Assembly: GCA_016934645.1 (NCBI GenBank)
Contig: JAFGSL010000276.1
Location: 1 to 27,188 of the forward strand
DNA length: 27,188 bases
Direction: 5' to 3'
From: Anaerolineae bacterium
Lineage (GTDB): Bacteria; Chloroflexota; Anaerolineae; B4-G1; SLSP01
Below are positions 9,347 through 17,362 of the stretch, one piece after another. Under the pieces are notes generated by a model. That model did not search any database. It was not told the origin of the DNA and saw nothing but the letters and a program-made list of their open reading frames with translations. Made by a program: the position numbers and the translations under genes. Each line of letters starts with the position of its first letter. The stretch's first letter is position 1.

Positions 9347-9490
9347 ATCCGTTCTCCAAACACGCCTCACACGTAATCCCGAGTTTTCGCAACAATATGA
9401 ACAGCTCGAATGTTGTCGGCGATTGGACTACCGTGTATTATACAGGATATAATGAAAGCGTGGTTTTGCAACCCCTCACTTTTTTTATTC

Positions 9491-10570
9491 TTAGCAGGCG
9501 GACAATACATCGCGGAGCGTAGCCTCTTCGAGGATGTACGGTTGGGGTCTCCGTGCTTTGTCCGGCCAGCGAATGAGGCGGATTTTTCCGTCGGCGATCT
9601 CAATCCCGGTGATATCGCCATCGCTATAGCAGCAACAGCCGGTGTTGAAGTAGCACGGCTTCTCCATAGGGAGCTGGGCCTCCTGCGGGGGCATCGATGG
9701 ATCTTGTGCGCGCACCCATTCGCGCTGGGCCTGCAGCCGGCTCAGTTCTTCTTGAAAGGCATGATTCTCGGAGGTGCGTTCCAGTTCCTCGATGGCTTCA
9801 GTAATTTGTGCCTCGTGGGATTGTGATTTGAAGACGGGGGTGTGGGTATGTCCGGCGATCAGGATGAGCTTTTGCTGTTGGGCGCTCCAGGCGTACATCG
9901 CCTGGTTGATCTTTTTGCGTAGGTCCCAACTCGTCGCCGGGGTGTTCAGCGAGATGCGCGTGAGACGTTGGAAAGCCCGCCAGATGTAGCGGACAAGGAT
10001 ACGCGTTATCCAGGCCCATTTCTCATTGATGGAGTCCCCTTGATGGCCGTGGAGCATAAACAGCGTGCCGAGTTGTTCCGTCCCCTCCATGACGGTGAAA
10101 TGCATGCTTTCGTAGACGTGTAAAGGTGGGTTGCCGTAGATCGTATCCAGGTGACGACGCACGCTGTCTGCGTATTGCCATTCGTCGTCGTGATTGCCCC
10201 AGATGCGCACGTAGCGTCCACGCTGGTGGAACCGGGCTTCTAGTTCGAGACTGTGCCGGTAGGCGCTGACCACGGCGGAGGGCGTTTCTTCCCACAATTC
10301 CTCTACGTCACCGAGGACGACAAGCGTATATCCCATGTGCAGATAGTAAGCCAGCGCAGCATTGTAAGCCCGTTCGGCGCGTTGAAAATCGTCCGCGCCA
10401 TTGCGCGCGCCGCGATGTTGATCTGAAAAGATGATGTAGCGGTCGGTGGCGAGATCCAGCGCGCGCGTATCTCCGGCGGCCAGCGTGCGCGCCAGGGCCG
10501 CATCCAGTGCCTTGTGAATCTGTGCGATGTAATTTTGCGCCTCTGCCTCATGGTTTGATTGTGTCATCAT
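9491..10570 (-). CDS. Calcineurin-like metallophosphoesterase
   Basis: A soluble protein of about 359 residues carrying the full set of metal-binding motifs of the superfamily: FSDQHRG (the D-x-H box), VVLGDVEELWE (GD box), IWGNHDDE (GNHD), MLHGHQGD and the late AGHTHTP. This resembles UDP-2,3-diacylglucosamine-hydrolase-like phosphoesterases, but GDVEE replaces the usual GDxFD. The substrate is unknown. The reading frame is open further upstream into the ferredoxin-like gene, but two adjacent ATGs at 10570 and 10567, just after GGAG, are the likely start. It begins 14 bases after the last hydrogenase gene and is probably cotranscribed with it, though no hydrogenase role is known for this family. 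Confidence 0.85.
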   Translation of the reverse strand: MMTQSNHEAEAQNYIAQIHKALDAALARTLAAGDTRALDLATDRYIIFSDQHRGARNGADDFQRAERAYNAALAYYLHMGYTLVVLGDVEELWEETPSAVVSAYRHSLELEARFHQRGRYVRIWGNHDDEWQYADSVRRHLDTIYGNPPLHVYESMHFTVMEGTEQLGTLFMLHGHQGDSINEKWAWITRILVRYIWRAFQRLTRISLNTPATSWDLRKKINQAMYAWSAQQQKLILIAGHTHTPVFKSQSHEAQITEAIEELERTSENHAFQEELSRLQAQREWVRAQDPSMPPQEAQLPMEKPCYFNTGCCCYSDGDITGIEIADGKIRLIRWPDKARRPQPYILEEATLRDVLSAC

Positions 10571-10584
10571 GCTCCATTCTGGTG

Positions 10585-10977
10585 TTATGCAGCGGAGGAT
10601 TTTTCCCCCTTCTTGTCTACCAGCACCACACTCATTTTCTCGCGCGTGGGAGTGCCGGGGACGAATTGATTGTCCAGGTAAATCGCATCGAAGTTGCAAC
10701 TCAGTTCACACTGCCCGCAATAGGCGCACCGTTCGGGGTGATGGATCAAGCGATAGGCATTGCGCCCTTCGCGTTCGAGTTCCAGTGCGAAGGCTGGACA
10801 ATCGCGTACGCACAATCCACACCCACGACAGTTTTCGGCGCGGATAACGACCCGTCCACGGTAGCCCTCGGGGAGCTCGGCGGGGCTGAAGGGATACTTC
10901 ACCGTGCGTGGTCCTTGTTTGAGGGCCTGCCAGAGTTGCGGCAGCAAATAGGCGAGAGAACGCAAAGACGAAACCAT
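10585..10977 (-). CDS. mbhN: Membrane-bound hydrogenase electron-transfer subunit, 2x[4Fe-4S] (MbhN/NuoI-like)
   Basis: A 130-residue ferredoxin-like subunit. Two cluster motifs are seen: CRGCGLCVRDCP and CAYCGQCELSCN, the second lacking the usual proline after the last cysteine. Family knowledge: it passes electrons from reduced ferredoxin through two [4Fe-4S] clusters to the small subunit. The N-terminal stretch with RTVKYPFSP is typical of MbhN/HyfH-type subunits, which sit on the NuoH-like membrane protein. ATG 10977 has GGAGG five bases upstream and starts one base after the preceding stop codon; an earlier ATG at 11022 would overlap that gene and lacks support. It is the last structural gene of the hydrogenase operon. 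Confidence 0.9.
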   Translation of the reverse strand: MVSSLRSLAYLLPQLWQALKQGPRTVKYPFSPAELPEGYRGRVVIRAENCRGCGLCVRDCPAFALELEREGRNAYRLIHHPERCAYCGQCELSCNFDAIYLDNQFVPGTPTREKMSVVLVDKKGEKSSAA

Positions 10978-10978
10978 C

Positions 10979-11896
10979 CTACCCTCCAATCCACGTAGCG
11001 ACCAGGATTTGCAACAATGCAAGGGGAGCTAACACGCGCCAGCCTAACGTTGCGAGTTGGTCGATGCGCAGACGGGCATACAGTGCGCTTGCGGTGGAGA
11101 GCAGCAGCAGGATTCCCAGCGCTTTGGCGCTGAAGCTTAGGAACGCCGGTATGGTCCCGATCAAGCTACTTTGTCCCAGGAAAAGATTGACCAACAGAAA
11201 GATCCCCACGACGGTCTGCATATCCATAGTGAGATGCCATAGCGCCAGTTTGCGCCCGCTGAACTCGGTGAGTGACCCGGCAACAATCTCGGATTTGGCT
11301 TTCGGGATGTCCAGCGGGTCGCGCTTGAGCTTGCCGATCAGGCCGATGAGCGCCAGTGCAAATCCAAGCGGCTGCATCAACGCGATCCAGATGGTCTGGC
11401 CTTGATAGTCCACGATGTGGGCAATTGACCACGAGCCGCTAAGGATGGCCGGCCCGGACAGCGCCATCAAGAATGGGACTTCGTAGGAGAAATACTGCAA
11501 CAGCGCGCGGCTGCCGCCGAGCACACTGTACACCCCCGTCGAAATCCACCCGGCAAGGAAATAAGCCAACGCCGGAAGGCTCAGCAAGAACATCACTACG
11601 ATCAAGTCGCCTTCGAAAGAGGCGGCGGAAACATAGGCGACAGGGATGTATACACCCGCTGTCAAGATTGCCGCCAGCGAGATCATTGGCAGTGCAGCAG
11701 CCGTCAGATGGCTTACACCAGTTGGCAAAATGTCCTCTTTGCCGAGCAGCTTGACCAGGTCAGCCACCGGCTGGTACCAGGGTGGGCCAACGCGTCCCTG
11801 GAATCGGGCAATCATGCGTCGGTCAACCCAATCGAAGAACAGGGCGCACACCAACAAAAACAAGAATCCGGGAAAGACCAATAATTTAAATAACAT
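10979..11896 (-). CDS. mbhM: Membrane-bound hydrogenase membrane anchor (MbhM/NuoH-like)
   Basis: A 305-residue integral membrane protein of the complex I subunit 1 (NuoH/HyfD/MbhM) family with about eight predicted helices. The conserved cytoplasmic loop after helix 1 (DRRMIARFQGRVGPPWYQP) and the later TEFSGRKLALWHL segment match the family. This subunit joins the hydrophilic hydrogenase arm to the ion-pumping membrane arm. It follows the large-subunit gene after a 55-base AT-rich spacer, the largest gap in the operon, and has no clear Shine-Dalgarno sequence. The next gene begins one base after its stop. Confidence 0.93.
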   Translation of the reverse strand: MLFKLLVFPGFLFLLVCALFFDWVDRRMIARFQGRVGPPWYQPVADLVKLLGKEDILPTGVSHLTAAALPMISLAAILTAGVYIPVAYVSAASFEGDLIVVMFLLSLPALAYFLAGWISTGVYSVLGGSRALLQYFSYEVPFLMALSGPAILSGSWSIAHIVDYQGQTIWIALMQPLGFALALIGLIGKLKRDPLDIPKAKSEIVAGSLTEFSGRKLALWHLTMDMQTVVGIFLLVNLFLGQSSLIGTIPAFLSFSAKALGILLLLSTASALYARLRIDQLATLGWRVLAPLALLQILVATWIGG

Positions 11897-11951
11897 TTTG
11901 GATTTCCGATCGGTACGACACTCTAATTTCTCATTTCTACTTTCTGATTTT

Positions 11952-13034
11952 TTACCTATCTGCGCACGCGATGCACAAATCCACCCCGGAAAGCACTACT
12001 GAGACATCGGCCATCGAAATGTTCTGGAGTTGCTCAGGCAGCGTGATAAGATTGGTGAGGGTGGGAGTGCGAACTTTGACCCGCGCAGGTTTGTCGCTGC
12101 CATCGCTGCGGATGTAGTAAATGACTTCGCCGCGCGGTGCTTCGGCCCGGCTGACCACTTCGCCTGGCGGAACGCGGCGTTTGGCACGGACCGACGTCGG
12201 CCCGTCGGGCAGGTCAGTGAGGAGTTGTCGGCAGAGATGGACGCTCTCCACCGTTTCCAGTATGCGCACCATCGTGCGCGCCCATGCATCGCCCTCATAG
12301 CGCACAGGGACCCTGAACCTGAGTTGGTCGTAAGGGGGATAAGGGGCATCGCGTCGTATGTCCATATCCAAGCCTGATGCCCGTGCTACCGGACCGACCA
12401 CGCAGTAGCGCCGGATCTGTTCGAGGGAGAGAACGCCGATGTTGCGCGTGCGCGCTTGAAAACTGCGCTCGTTTTCGATCACACCGAGTAATGCCTCGAT
12501 TTGTGGTTCCAGGATGTCGAGTTGCTTGAGGATCATGTCGTGGTGCTCCGGCGTCAAATCGATGCGCACCCCACCAATGATGTTTACCGCGTGAGAGACG
12601 CGCCCGCCAGAGAGGTTTTCCATAATGTCCAGGACGATCTCACGGTCACGCCAGGCGTACATAAAGATCGTGTCGAAGCCGATGTTGCGTGCTTGCACAC
12701 CAAGCCATAACATGTGACTGTGAATCCTTTCCAGCTCGCACAGCAGCGCGCGCAGATACAACCCGCGCGGGGGGACTTCCAATTCGAGCAGCGCCTCAAC
12801 ACCCTGGCAGAATGTGGTGGTGTGGATGTGCGAACAGATACCACAGACGCGCTCAAAGAGGTGGACATTCTGCACGTAGGTGCGCTCCTGGCTCAGCCGT
12901 TCGATGCCGCGGTGTACGTACCCGATGCGCATTGTGCTTTCGATCACATGCTCGCCTTCCAGTGTTAGTGAAAATGCTAACGGCTCTTTCAAGAGCGGGT
13001 GTTGTGGTCCAATAGGAACAGTGATTTTCGACAT
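11952..13034 (-). CDS. mbhL: Group 4 [NiFe] hydrogenase large subunit (MbhL-like)
   Basis: The catalytic subunit (360 residues), related to NuoD and the hydrogenase large subunits of the Mbh/Ech/Hyf group. Both Ni-binding cysteine pairs are present: C64/C67 in ERVCGICSHIHT and C354/C357 in DLCIACADR. Complex I NuoD lacks these, so this is a hydrogenase-type site and not a quinone site. The C-terminal motif reads DLC instead of the usual DPC. The protein stops exactly at the arginine that ends the motif, so no C-terminal extension needs removal by an endopeptidase. Expected reaction: H2 formation or oxidation with ferredoxin. AAGGAG precedes the ATG. No hyp maturation genes are in the window. 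Confidence 0.92.
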   Translation of the reverse strand: MSKITVPIGPQHPLLKEPLAFSLTLEGEHVIESTMRIGYVHRGIERLSQERTYVQNVHLFERVCGICSHIHTTTFCQGVEALLELEVPPRGLYLRALLCELERIHSHMLWLGVQARNIGFDTIFMYAWRDREIVLDIMENLSGGRVSHAVNIIGGVRIDLTPEHHDMILKQLDILEPQIEALLGVIENERSFQARTRNIGVLSLEQIRRYCVVGPVARASGLDMDIRRDAPYPPYDQLRFRVPVRYEGDAWARTMVRILETVESVHLCRQLLTDLPDGPTSVRAKRRVPPGEVVSRAEAPRGEVIYYIRSDGSDKPARVKVRTPTLTNLITLPEQLQNISMADVSVVLSGVDLCIACADR

Positions 13035-13064
13035 GGTGTCTCCTTAATCTCTGGCGACCGGTCT

Positions 13065-13532
13065 TCACTGATTATCCCGGCGCAGTGGATAGCGGACGGG
13101 TCCGTCATCGCCTTCCCAGTCGTCCGGCAGAAACAATGGACCCGGATCGTCCAGGCCTTCAAACGTGATGCCCAGCATCTCGTGAACCTCCCGCTCGTAG
13201 AACGCTGCACCGGGAATCAGACCGGTCAGTGTGGGGACGGACAGGTTGTCATAGGGTAGCAGCGTGCTCAAGGTGATACCGTAACCGCTCCAGAAATGGT
13301 AGAGCAGACGCACGCCATTTCCCGTGTCGTCACCCGTTATTGTGGACAGGTGATAGACGTCGAACTTCTCCATCAGCAATTCAACGACCGGGCGAACCAT
13401 TTCTGACGCAAGGATGAGGAAGGTGTCATCGATTGGTTTCCCTTGTACTGAGAACTCCTCGTCAGGAAAGGCGAGTTGCAGCGTGGCAAAGATTTCTTCG
13501 AATAGGTAGATTTGGGTCAGTAACCGGCTCAT
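13065..13532 (-). CDS. mbhK: Hydrogenase NuoC-like (30 kDa) subunit (MbhK-like)
   Basis: A 155-residue soluble subunit of the complex I 30-kDa family. The family signature is seen in the C-terminal half as GAAFYEREVHEMLGITFEG followed by PLFLPDDWEG. It bridges the small and large subunits in Mbh-type complexes and carries no cofactor. The start overlaps the stop of the small-subunit gene by four bases, and GGAG lies upstream. The large-subunit gene follows after 30 bases. Confidence 0.9.
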   Translation of the reverse strand: MSRLLTQIYLFEEIFATLQLAFPDEEFSVQGKPIDDTFLILASEMVRPVVELLMEKFDVYHLSTITGDDTGNGVRLLYHFWSGYGITLSTLLPYDNLSVPTLTGLIPGAAFYEREVHEMLGITFEGLDDPGPLFLPDDWEGDDGPVRYPLRRDNQ

Positions 13533-13990
13533 TTGATTTTCTCCAACAAGCGTATAAGGCCATCAATGATGGCTTCCGGGCGGCAGGGGCAACCGAAAAT
13601 GTACATATCCACGGGTAAAACCTGATCGACGCCTCCCAGGATGTTGTACCCGCCCTGGAAGACGCCGCCCGAACAACTGCAACTGCCCATCGCGACTACC
13701 CACTTGGGCGCGGGCATCTGCTCATAAATGCGCAGCAGGCGATCGCGGGATTGACGCGTCACCGGGCCGGAGCAGAGCAGGATATCGGCATGACGCGGCG
13801 ACGCTTCCTTCAGAATGCCGAGTCGTTCCACGTCGTAGCGCGGCGTCAACAGGTCCAACAGCTCGATGTCGCAACCGTTGCACCCACCGCTGTTGTAATG
13901 CAGGACCCAGGGCGATTTGCGGCGCGCCCATTGCACAATCCGATTTGTGAGTGATGCTAGGAGCGGCGGTGAGGAGGTTTGTGGATTCAT
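13529..13990 (-). CDS. mbhJ: [NiFe] hydrogenase small subunit (MbhJ/NuoB-like)
   Basis: A 153-residue subunit binding the proximal [4Fe-4S] cluster next to the Ni-Fe site. Expected ligands are C37 and C40 (GGCNGCD), C104 in GSCSCSGG and C134 in FGCPCRPE. The family usually reads GCPPRPE, so C136 is an extra cysteine in place of proline. The CxxC (not CC) arrangement supports a hydrogenase small subunit over a complex I NuoB. It has a strong GAGGAGG and overlaps its neighbours by four bases on each side, pointing to translational coupling. Confidence 0.93.
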   Translation of the reverse strand: MNPQTSSPPLLASLTNRIVQWARRKSPWVLHYNSGGCNGCDIELLDLLTPRYDVERLGILKEASPRHADILLCSGPVTRQSRDRLLRIYEQMPAPKWVVAMGSCSCSGGVFQGGYNILGGVDQVLPVDMYIFGCPCRPEAIIDGLIRLLEKIK

Positions 13991-14322
13991 TCTTCCTCCT
14001 CTCCTGTCAACACCAAGACACTGATGCCCACGCCAACCAGATAGACCAATGCCAGACGATGCGAAGGGACGTAGCGCGGCAGCGTTGAAAGGACCAATGT
14101 GGCAACGTGCAGGATGCCAAAAAGCAGCGCCAGCCGGAAAAAGGCATGATAGGTCAGAACACTCGGCACTGGCAGTGGATCCTCGCCGCCGGTATACGGC
14201 AAGTGTTTGTTAACCGAGTGTTCTCCCTTCGCTGCCAACGTGCCGCCAATGTGATAAAGGCCGTAGGCCAATGCCATAAAGATAAGCAGCGCCGTGGGAG
14301 GGCTTGACCAGAAATTCTCCAT
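13987..14322 (-). CDS. mbhI: Small hydrogenase membrane subunit (MbhI/NuoA-like)
   Basis: A 111-residue protein with about three predicted helices: 8-27, 59-78 and a last helix ending before an acidic GEEEE tail. The loop KHLPYTGGEDPLP recalls the NuoA-like loop, and the gene sits exactly where mbhI lies in archaeal mbh operons, between the MrpD-like gene and the small-subunit gene. ATG 14322 is preceded by GAGGT; the frame is open up to 14376, but that would run into the previous gene. Assignment rests on position and topology more than on motif identity. Confidence 0.7.
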   Translation of the reverse strand: MENFWSSPPTALLIFMALAYGLYHIGGTLAAKGEHSVNKHLPYTGGEDPLPVPSVLTYHAFFRLALLFGILHVATLVLSTLPRYVPSHRLALVYLVGVGISVLVLTGEEEE

Positions 14323-14329
14323 AGTTATT

Positions 14330-15832
14330 TTACCTCGAAATGCCAACCCTTGCGAAGGGTGAAAACGAGAGCACATTTTCCGCCCACTGCCACCATGGTC
14401 CGGGATAGAGGCCGATCACGACCACCAGGACGGCGAGAACCACCAGCGGGGCGATCATCCAGCCGGAGATCCGCACGGACGGTGGGATATCCTGGCTTGA
14501 TAAGGGTGAGAAAAGCATCGCCAGGATCGGCAAGTAATAACCGAGTGAAAGCAGCGTGTTCAATAAGAAAACCACGATGCCGGCGTACACCCACATATCA
14601 CCTGCATGCCAAGCTTGGGTTAAGATAAACCATTTGGCCGTAAAGCCTGCTAACGGTGGAATCCCGATCAACCCCATAATGGCGATGCTGAAAGTAATGG
14701 CGACCAGTGGCAGGCGGCGGAACGTGCCGCGCAATTGCTCGATCAGGGTGGTGTGGTCGTAGAAATGACAGATGCCCTTGCTGAGAAAGGCCAATCCTTT
14801 CATCACGGCATGGGCCAACAATAGGAAAAAGCCGGCTTGTATCGCTTCGGGTAACGCATACCGTAGTCCCACGCCAATGCTGAACATCACATAGCCCATC
14901 TGCGCGATAGTGGAGTAGGCGAGTAGGCGTTTGGTGTGCACCTGCACCAGCGCCATCCCATTGCCCAGAATCATGTTCGCGACAGCGCATACCATCAGCC
15001 CCAACCCTAAATCCTGCGGCGGAAATCCCAATCCCAGACTCACCTTGAGCAGCACATAGAAAGCGCTCTGGATGACGATTCCTGAGAGCAACGCACTGAT
15101 GCTACTCGGCGCGCGTCCGTGCGCGTCGGGCAGCCAGGTGTGCGCAGGTACGATTGCGCTCTTGATGCCCAGACCAACCCAGATGCATGCCAGGCCAGCG
15201 CGCGCCCATACGCCGGGCGTGGTAATCGGCTGTGGTAGCGTCAATGTCCCGGTTTCGCGGTAGATCAAAGCCGTGCCCATCAACAAGGTGATGGTGCCGA
15301 CGCTGCCCATAATCAGATACTTGAATCCGGCTTCGATGGCGGTGTCGGTCTGCCGCCGGAAAGCGACCAGGACGTAGGCAGCTACGCTCATCAACTCACA
15401 AAACAGGTACAGGTTGAACAGGTCCGTTGTCATGACCATCCCCAGAAGGCCGGTGGTCATCATCAGCAGCAGGGGATAGTACGTTTTGTACCGCCGGTCC
15501 AGCGACAGATATCGCCCGGAATATACGGCCACACACAGCCCCAGCCCCAGGGCGATGCTCCCAATGAATACCGCGCCCGTGTCGGCCTGCACTACCACGC
15601 TTCCTGGCGTTGTGTCGCCCCACGCCGGGATGGCGTCGCCGGGCGCGGACTGGAGCGTGAGCAGCATGCCAAGCGCCAGCGCAAAGACGACCGCAGTCAA
15701 CGCCGCCAACCACTGATTGCGCGTATCGGATTGCACTCGTCGTGGGATCAGGCGCGCGATCAAGTAAAGGGCAAACGCCCCGCCAGCCAGGATGGCGAGG
15801 GGGAGGACGACGTTTATCGCGTCGGAAATCAC
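14330..15832 (-). CDS. mbhH: Antiporter-like ion-pumping subunit (MbhH/MrpD/ND2-like)
   Basis: A 500-residue membrane protein of the proton_antipo_M family with about 14 helices. Key charged residues are kept: E146 in FCELMSVAAYV, K224 in GIKSAIVPAHTWLPDAH with H231, and a later Lys in GFTAKWFILTQAW. In Mbh, the MrpD-like MbhH is the subunit next to the hydrogenase arm, fitting its place beside the MbhI-like gene. It moves protons or sodium ions as the hydrogenase turns over. The start overlaps the previous stop by four bases. Confidence 0.88.
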   Translation of the reverse strand: MISDAINVVLPLAILAGGAFALYLIARLIPRRVQSDTRNQWLAALTAVVFALALGMLLTLQSAPGDAIPAWGDTTPGSVVVQADTGAVFIGSIALGLGLCVAVYSGRYLSLDRRYKTYYPLLLMMTTGLLGMVMTTDLFNLYLFCELMSVAAYVLVAFRRQTDTAIEAGFKYLIMGSVGTITLLMGTALIYRETGTLTLPQPITTPGVWARAGLACIWVGLGIKSAIVPAHTWLPDAHGRAPSSISALLSGIVIQSAFYVLLKVSLGLGFPPQDLGLGLMVCAVANMILGNGMALVQVHTKRLLAYSTIAQMGYVMFSIGVGLRYALPEAIQAGFFLLLAHAVMKGLAFLSKGICHFYDHTTLIEQLRGTFRRLPLVAITFSIAIMGLIGIPPLAGFTAKWFILTQAWHAGDMWVYAGIVVFLLNTLLSLGYYLPILAMLFSPLSSQDIPPSVRISGWMIAPLVVLAVLVVVIGLYPGPWWQWAENVLSFSPFARVGISR

Positions 15833-17358
15833 CAGTGGCCTCCGAGCAGTAACGGAAGTTCATGCGCCACCCAGTCAAAGAGCGGGGCTGGGAATACACC
15901 CTCGATCACGGCGAGTACCGATAGAAGCACTGCCGGCGCGATCATTGCCAGCGGCAGTTTGGCAGGAGCGTGATCAGAGACTGGCGCCTGTGAGGAAGGT
16001 GTGATCTTAACCGGGTCGCTTCCCAGGAAGATGCGACTGCCGAACCACAGCGCGTAGGCCACCGTGAGCAGCGAACCGAACAGCGTCACCACCGATAGCG
16101 TGGTATAAGGTGTCTGGAATCCGCCGGAAAAAATCATCCACTCGCTGTCGAAGATGCCTAACGGGGGCACGCCGATGATCGACATCACACCAACTGCGCC
16201 ACAGGCCGTGACGAGCGGCATCCGGTGCGCCAGTCCGCCCAATTCGTCGACGCGGCGCTTGCCCGTCACGTGGATGACAAGCCCCACCACCATGAAGAGT
16301 AGCGCCTTGACGATGGCGTGGTAGATGACGTGCAGTGTGGCTCCGGCCAGCCCGTTGTAGGTCAGGGTTCCCATCCCGTAGAGGATGTAGCCCATCTGGC
16401 TGACACTGGAATAGGCGATGATGCGTTTGATGTCGCGTTCGGCCAGGGCCATCAGTGCGCCGTATATTTCGGAGAGGATGCCCATAACCATCATCGGGAC
16501 GGCAAAGGGCTGCACTTGCGCCAGGCTGAAAATGCTCATCGGGAAGCGGAGGATGCCGTACGTGCCCATGCTCAACATCGCCGCCGCCAGCATAATCGTC
16601 ACCGGCATTGGCGCGACGGTGTGTGCATCAGGCAGCCAGATGTGCAGCGGGAAGATCGCCATTTTGACACAGAAGCCGACGATGAAAAGTGCGATCACTG
16701 CCGTCGCCGTATTGGGCGTGAGGGCCACACCGTTCCGCAAGACGGAGAAACGGTCGGTGCCTGTCGCATCGTAGAGAATGACCAACGCTACTAGCACCAA
16801 CAGCGATCCCAGATGGGTGAAGATGAAGTATTTGAGCGCTACGTTCCGCAGGGGTGTGCCGCCCGCGATGCTGTGTCCCCACACGAGAATCAACGCGCAC
16901 GAGGCGAGTAGCATCAGTTCCCAGAAGGTGTAGAAGAGGACCATGTCGTCAGCCAACGTTGTACCGGCCATGCCTACTGCGAACAGCAGTAATAGTGCGT
17001 AGAAGTAAGAGGCATGTGCAGCATGCCCGCGAGCATCGTCGGTTTCGCTACCCCAAGCGTAGATGACCGCCAGCAGTGTGACAACGCCCTCGGTGATGGC
17101 GAAAGGCAGCGTCAGCCAGTCGATGTGCAGGTCAAACTCGATTCCTGCTGCCGGGATCCACGTCAGTGCGATGGCAGGGATCTCTCCGCGCTGGAGCGCT
17201 GGAATCAGCGAGAACATCGTCGCCAGCGAGAGTGCCGCCGCACCGCCTGCCAACCAGCGGGCTGCGGGTCGCAAACGCCGTGGGAAGATGAAGAGTGCTA
17301 ACGCCGTCAGCATCGGAGCCACGATTATGAGGAGCAATTCGATGGTTCTGAGGGTCAT
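15829..17358 (-). CDS. Antiporter-like ion-pumping subunit (ND4/NuoM-like)
   Basis: A 509-residue, 14-helix protein of the NuoM/ND4/MrpD family. Conserved charges are visible: E147 in YTFWELMLLASCALIL, K232 in FCVKMAIFPLHIWLPDAH, and a Lys in the KRIIAYSSVSQMG segment. The C-terminal FDSEWMIF replaces the usual GFxSE/K. A second complete ion-pump module in the operon is unlike archaeal mbh, which has one MrpD-like subunit, and more like complex I or Hyf. It lies four bases after the ND5-like gene. Confidence 0.88.
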   Translation of the reverse strand: MTLRTIELLLIIVAPMLTALALFIFPRRLRPAARWLAGGAAALSLATMFSLIPALQRGEIPAIALTWIPAAGIEFDLHIDWLTLPFAITEGVVTLLAVIYAWGSETDDARGHAAHASYFYALLLLFAVGMAGTTLADDMVLFYTFWELMLLASCALILVWGHSIAGGTPLRNVALKYFIFTHLGSLLVLVALVILYDATGTDRFSVLRNGVALTPNTATAVIALFIVGFCVKMAIFPLHIWLPDAHTVAPMPVTIMLAAAMLSMGTYGILRFPMSIFSLAQVQPFAVPMMVMGILSEIYGALMALAERDIKRIIAYSSVSQMGYILYGMGTLTYNGLAGATLHVIYHAIVKALLFMVVGLVIHVTGKRRVDELGGLAHRMPLVTACGAVGVMSIIGVPPLGIFDSEWMIFSGGFQTPYTTLSVVTLFGSLLTVAYALWFGSRIFLGSDPVKITPSSQAPVSDHAPAKLPLAMIAPAVLLSVLAVIEGVFPAPLFDWVAHELPLLLGGHW

Positions 17359-17362
17359 ATTT

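Noticed and set aside
9347..9370. GTG 9370 as start of the sensor kinase
   Set aside because: ATG 9346 has GGAGA at seven-base spacing; the extra eight residues have no support.
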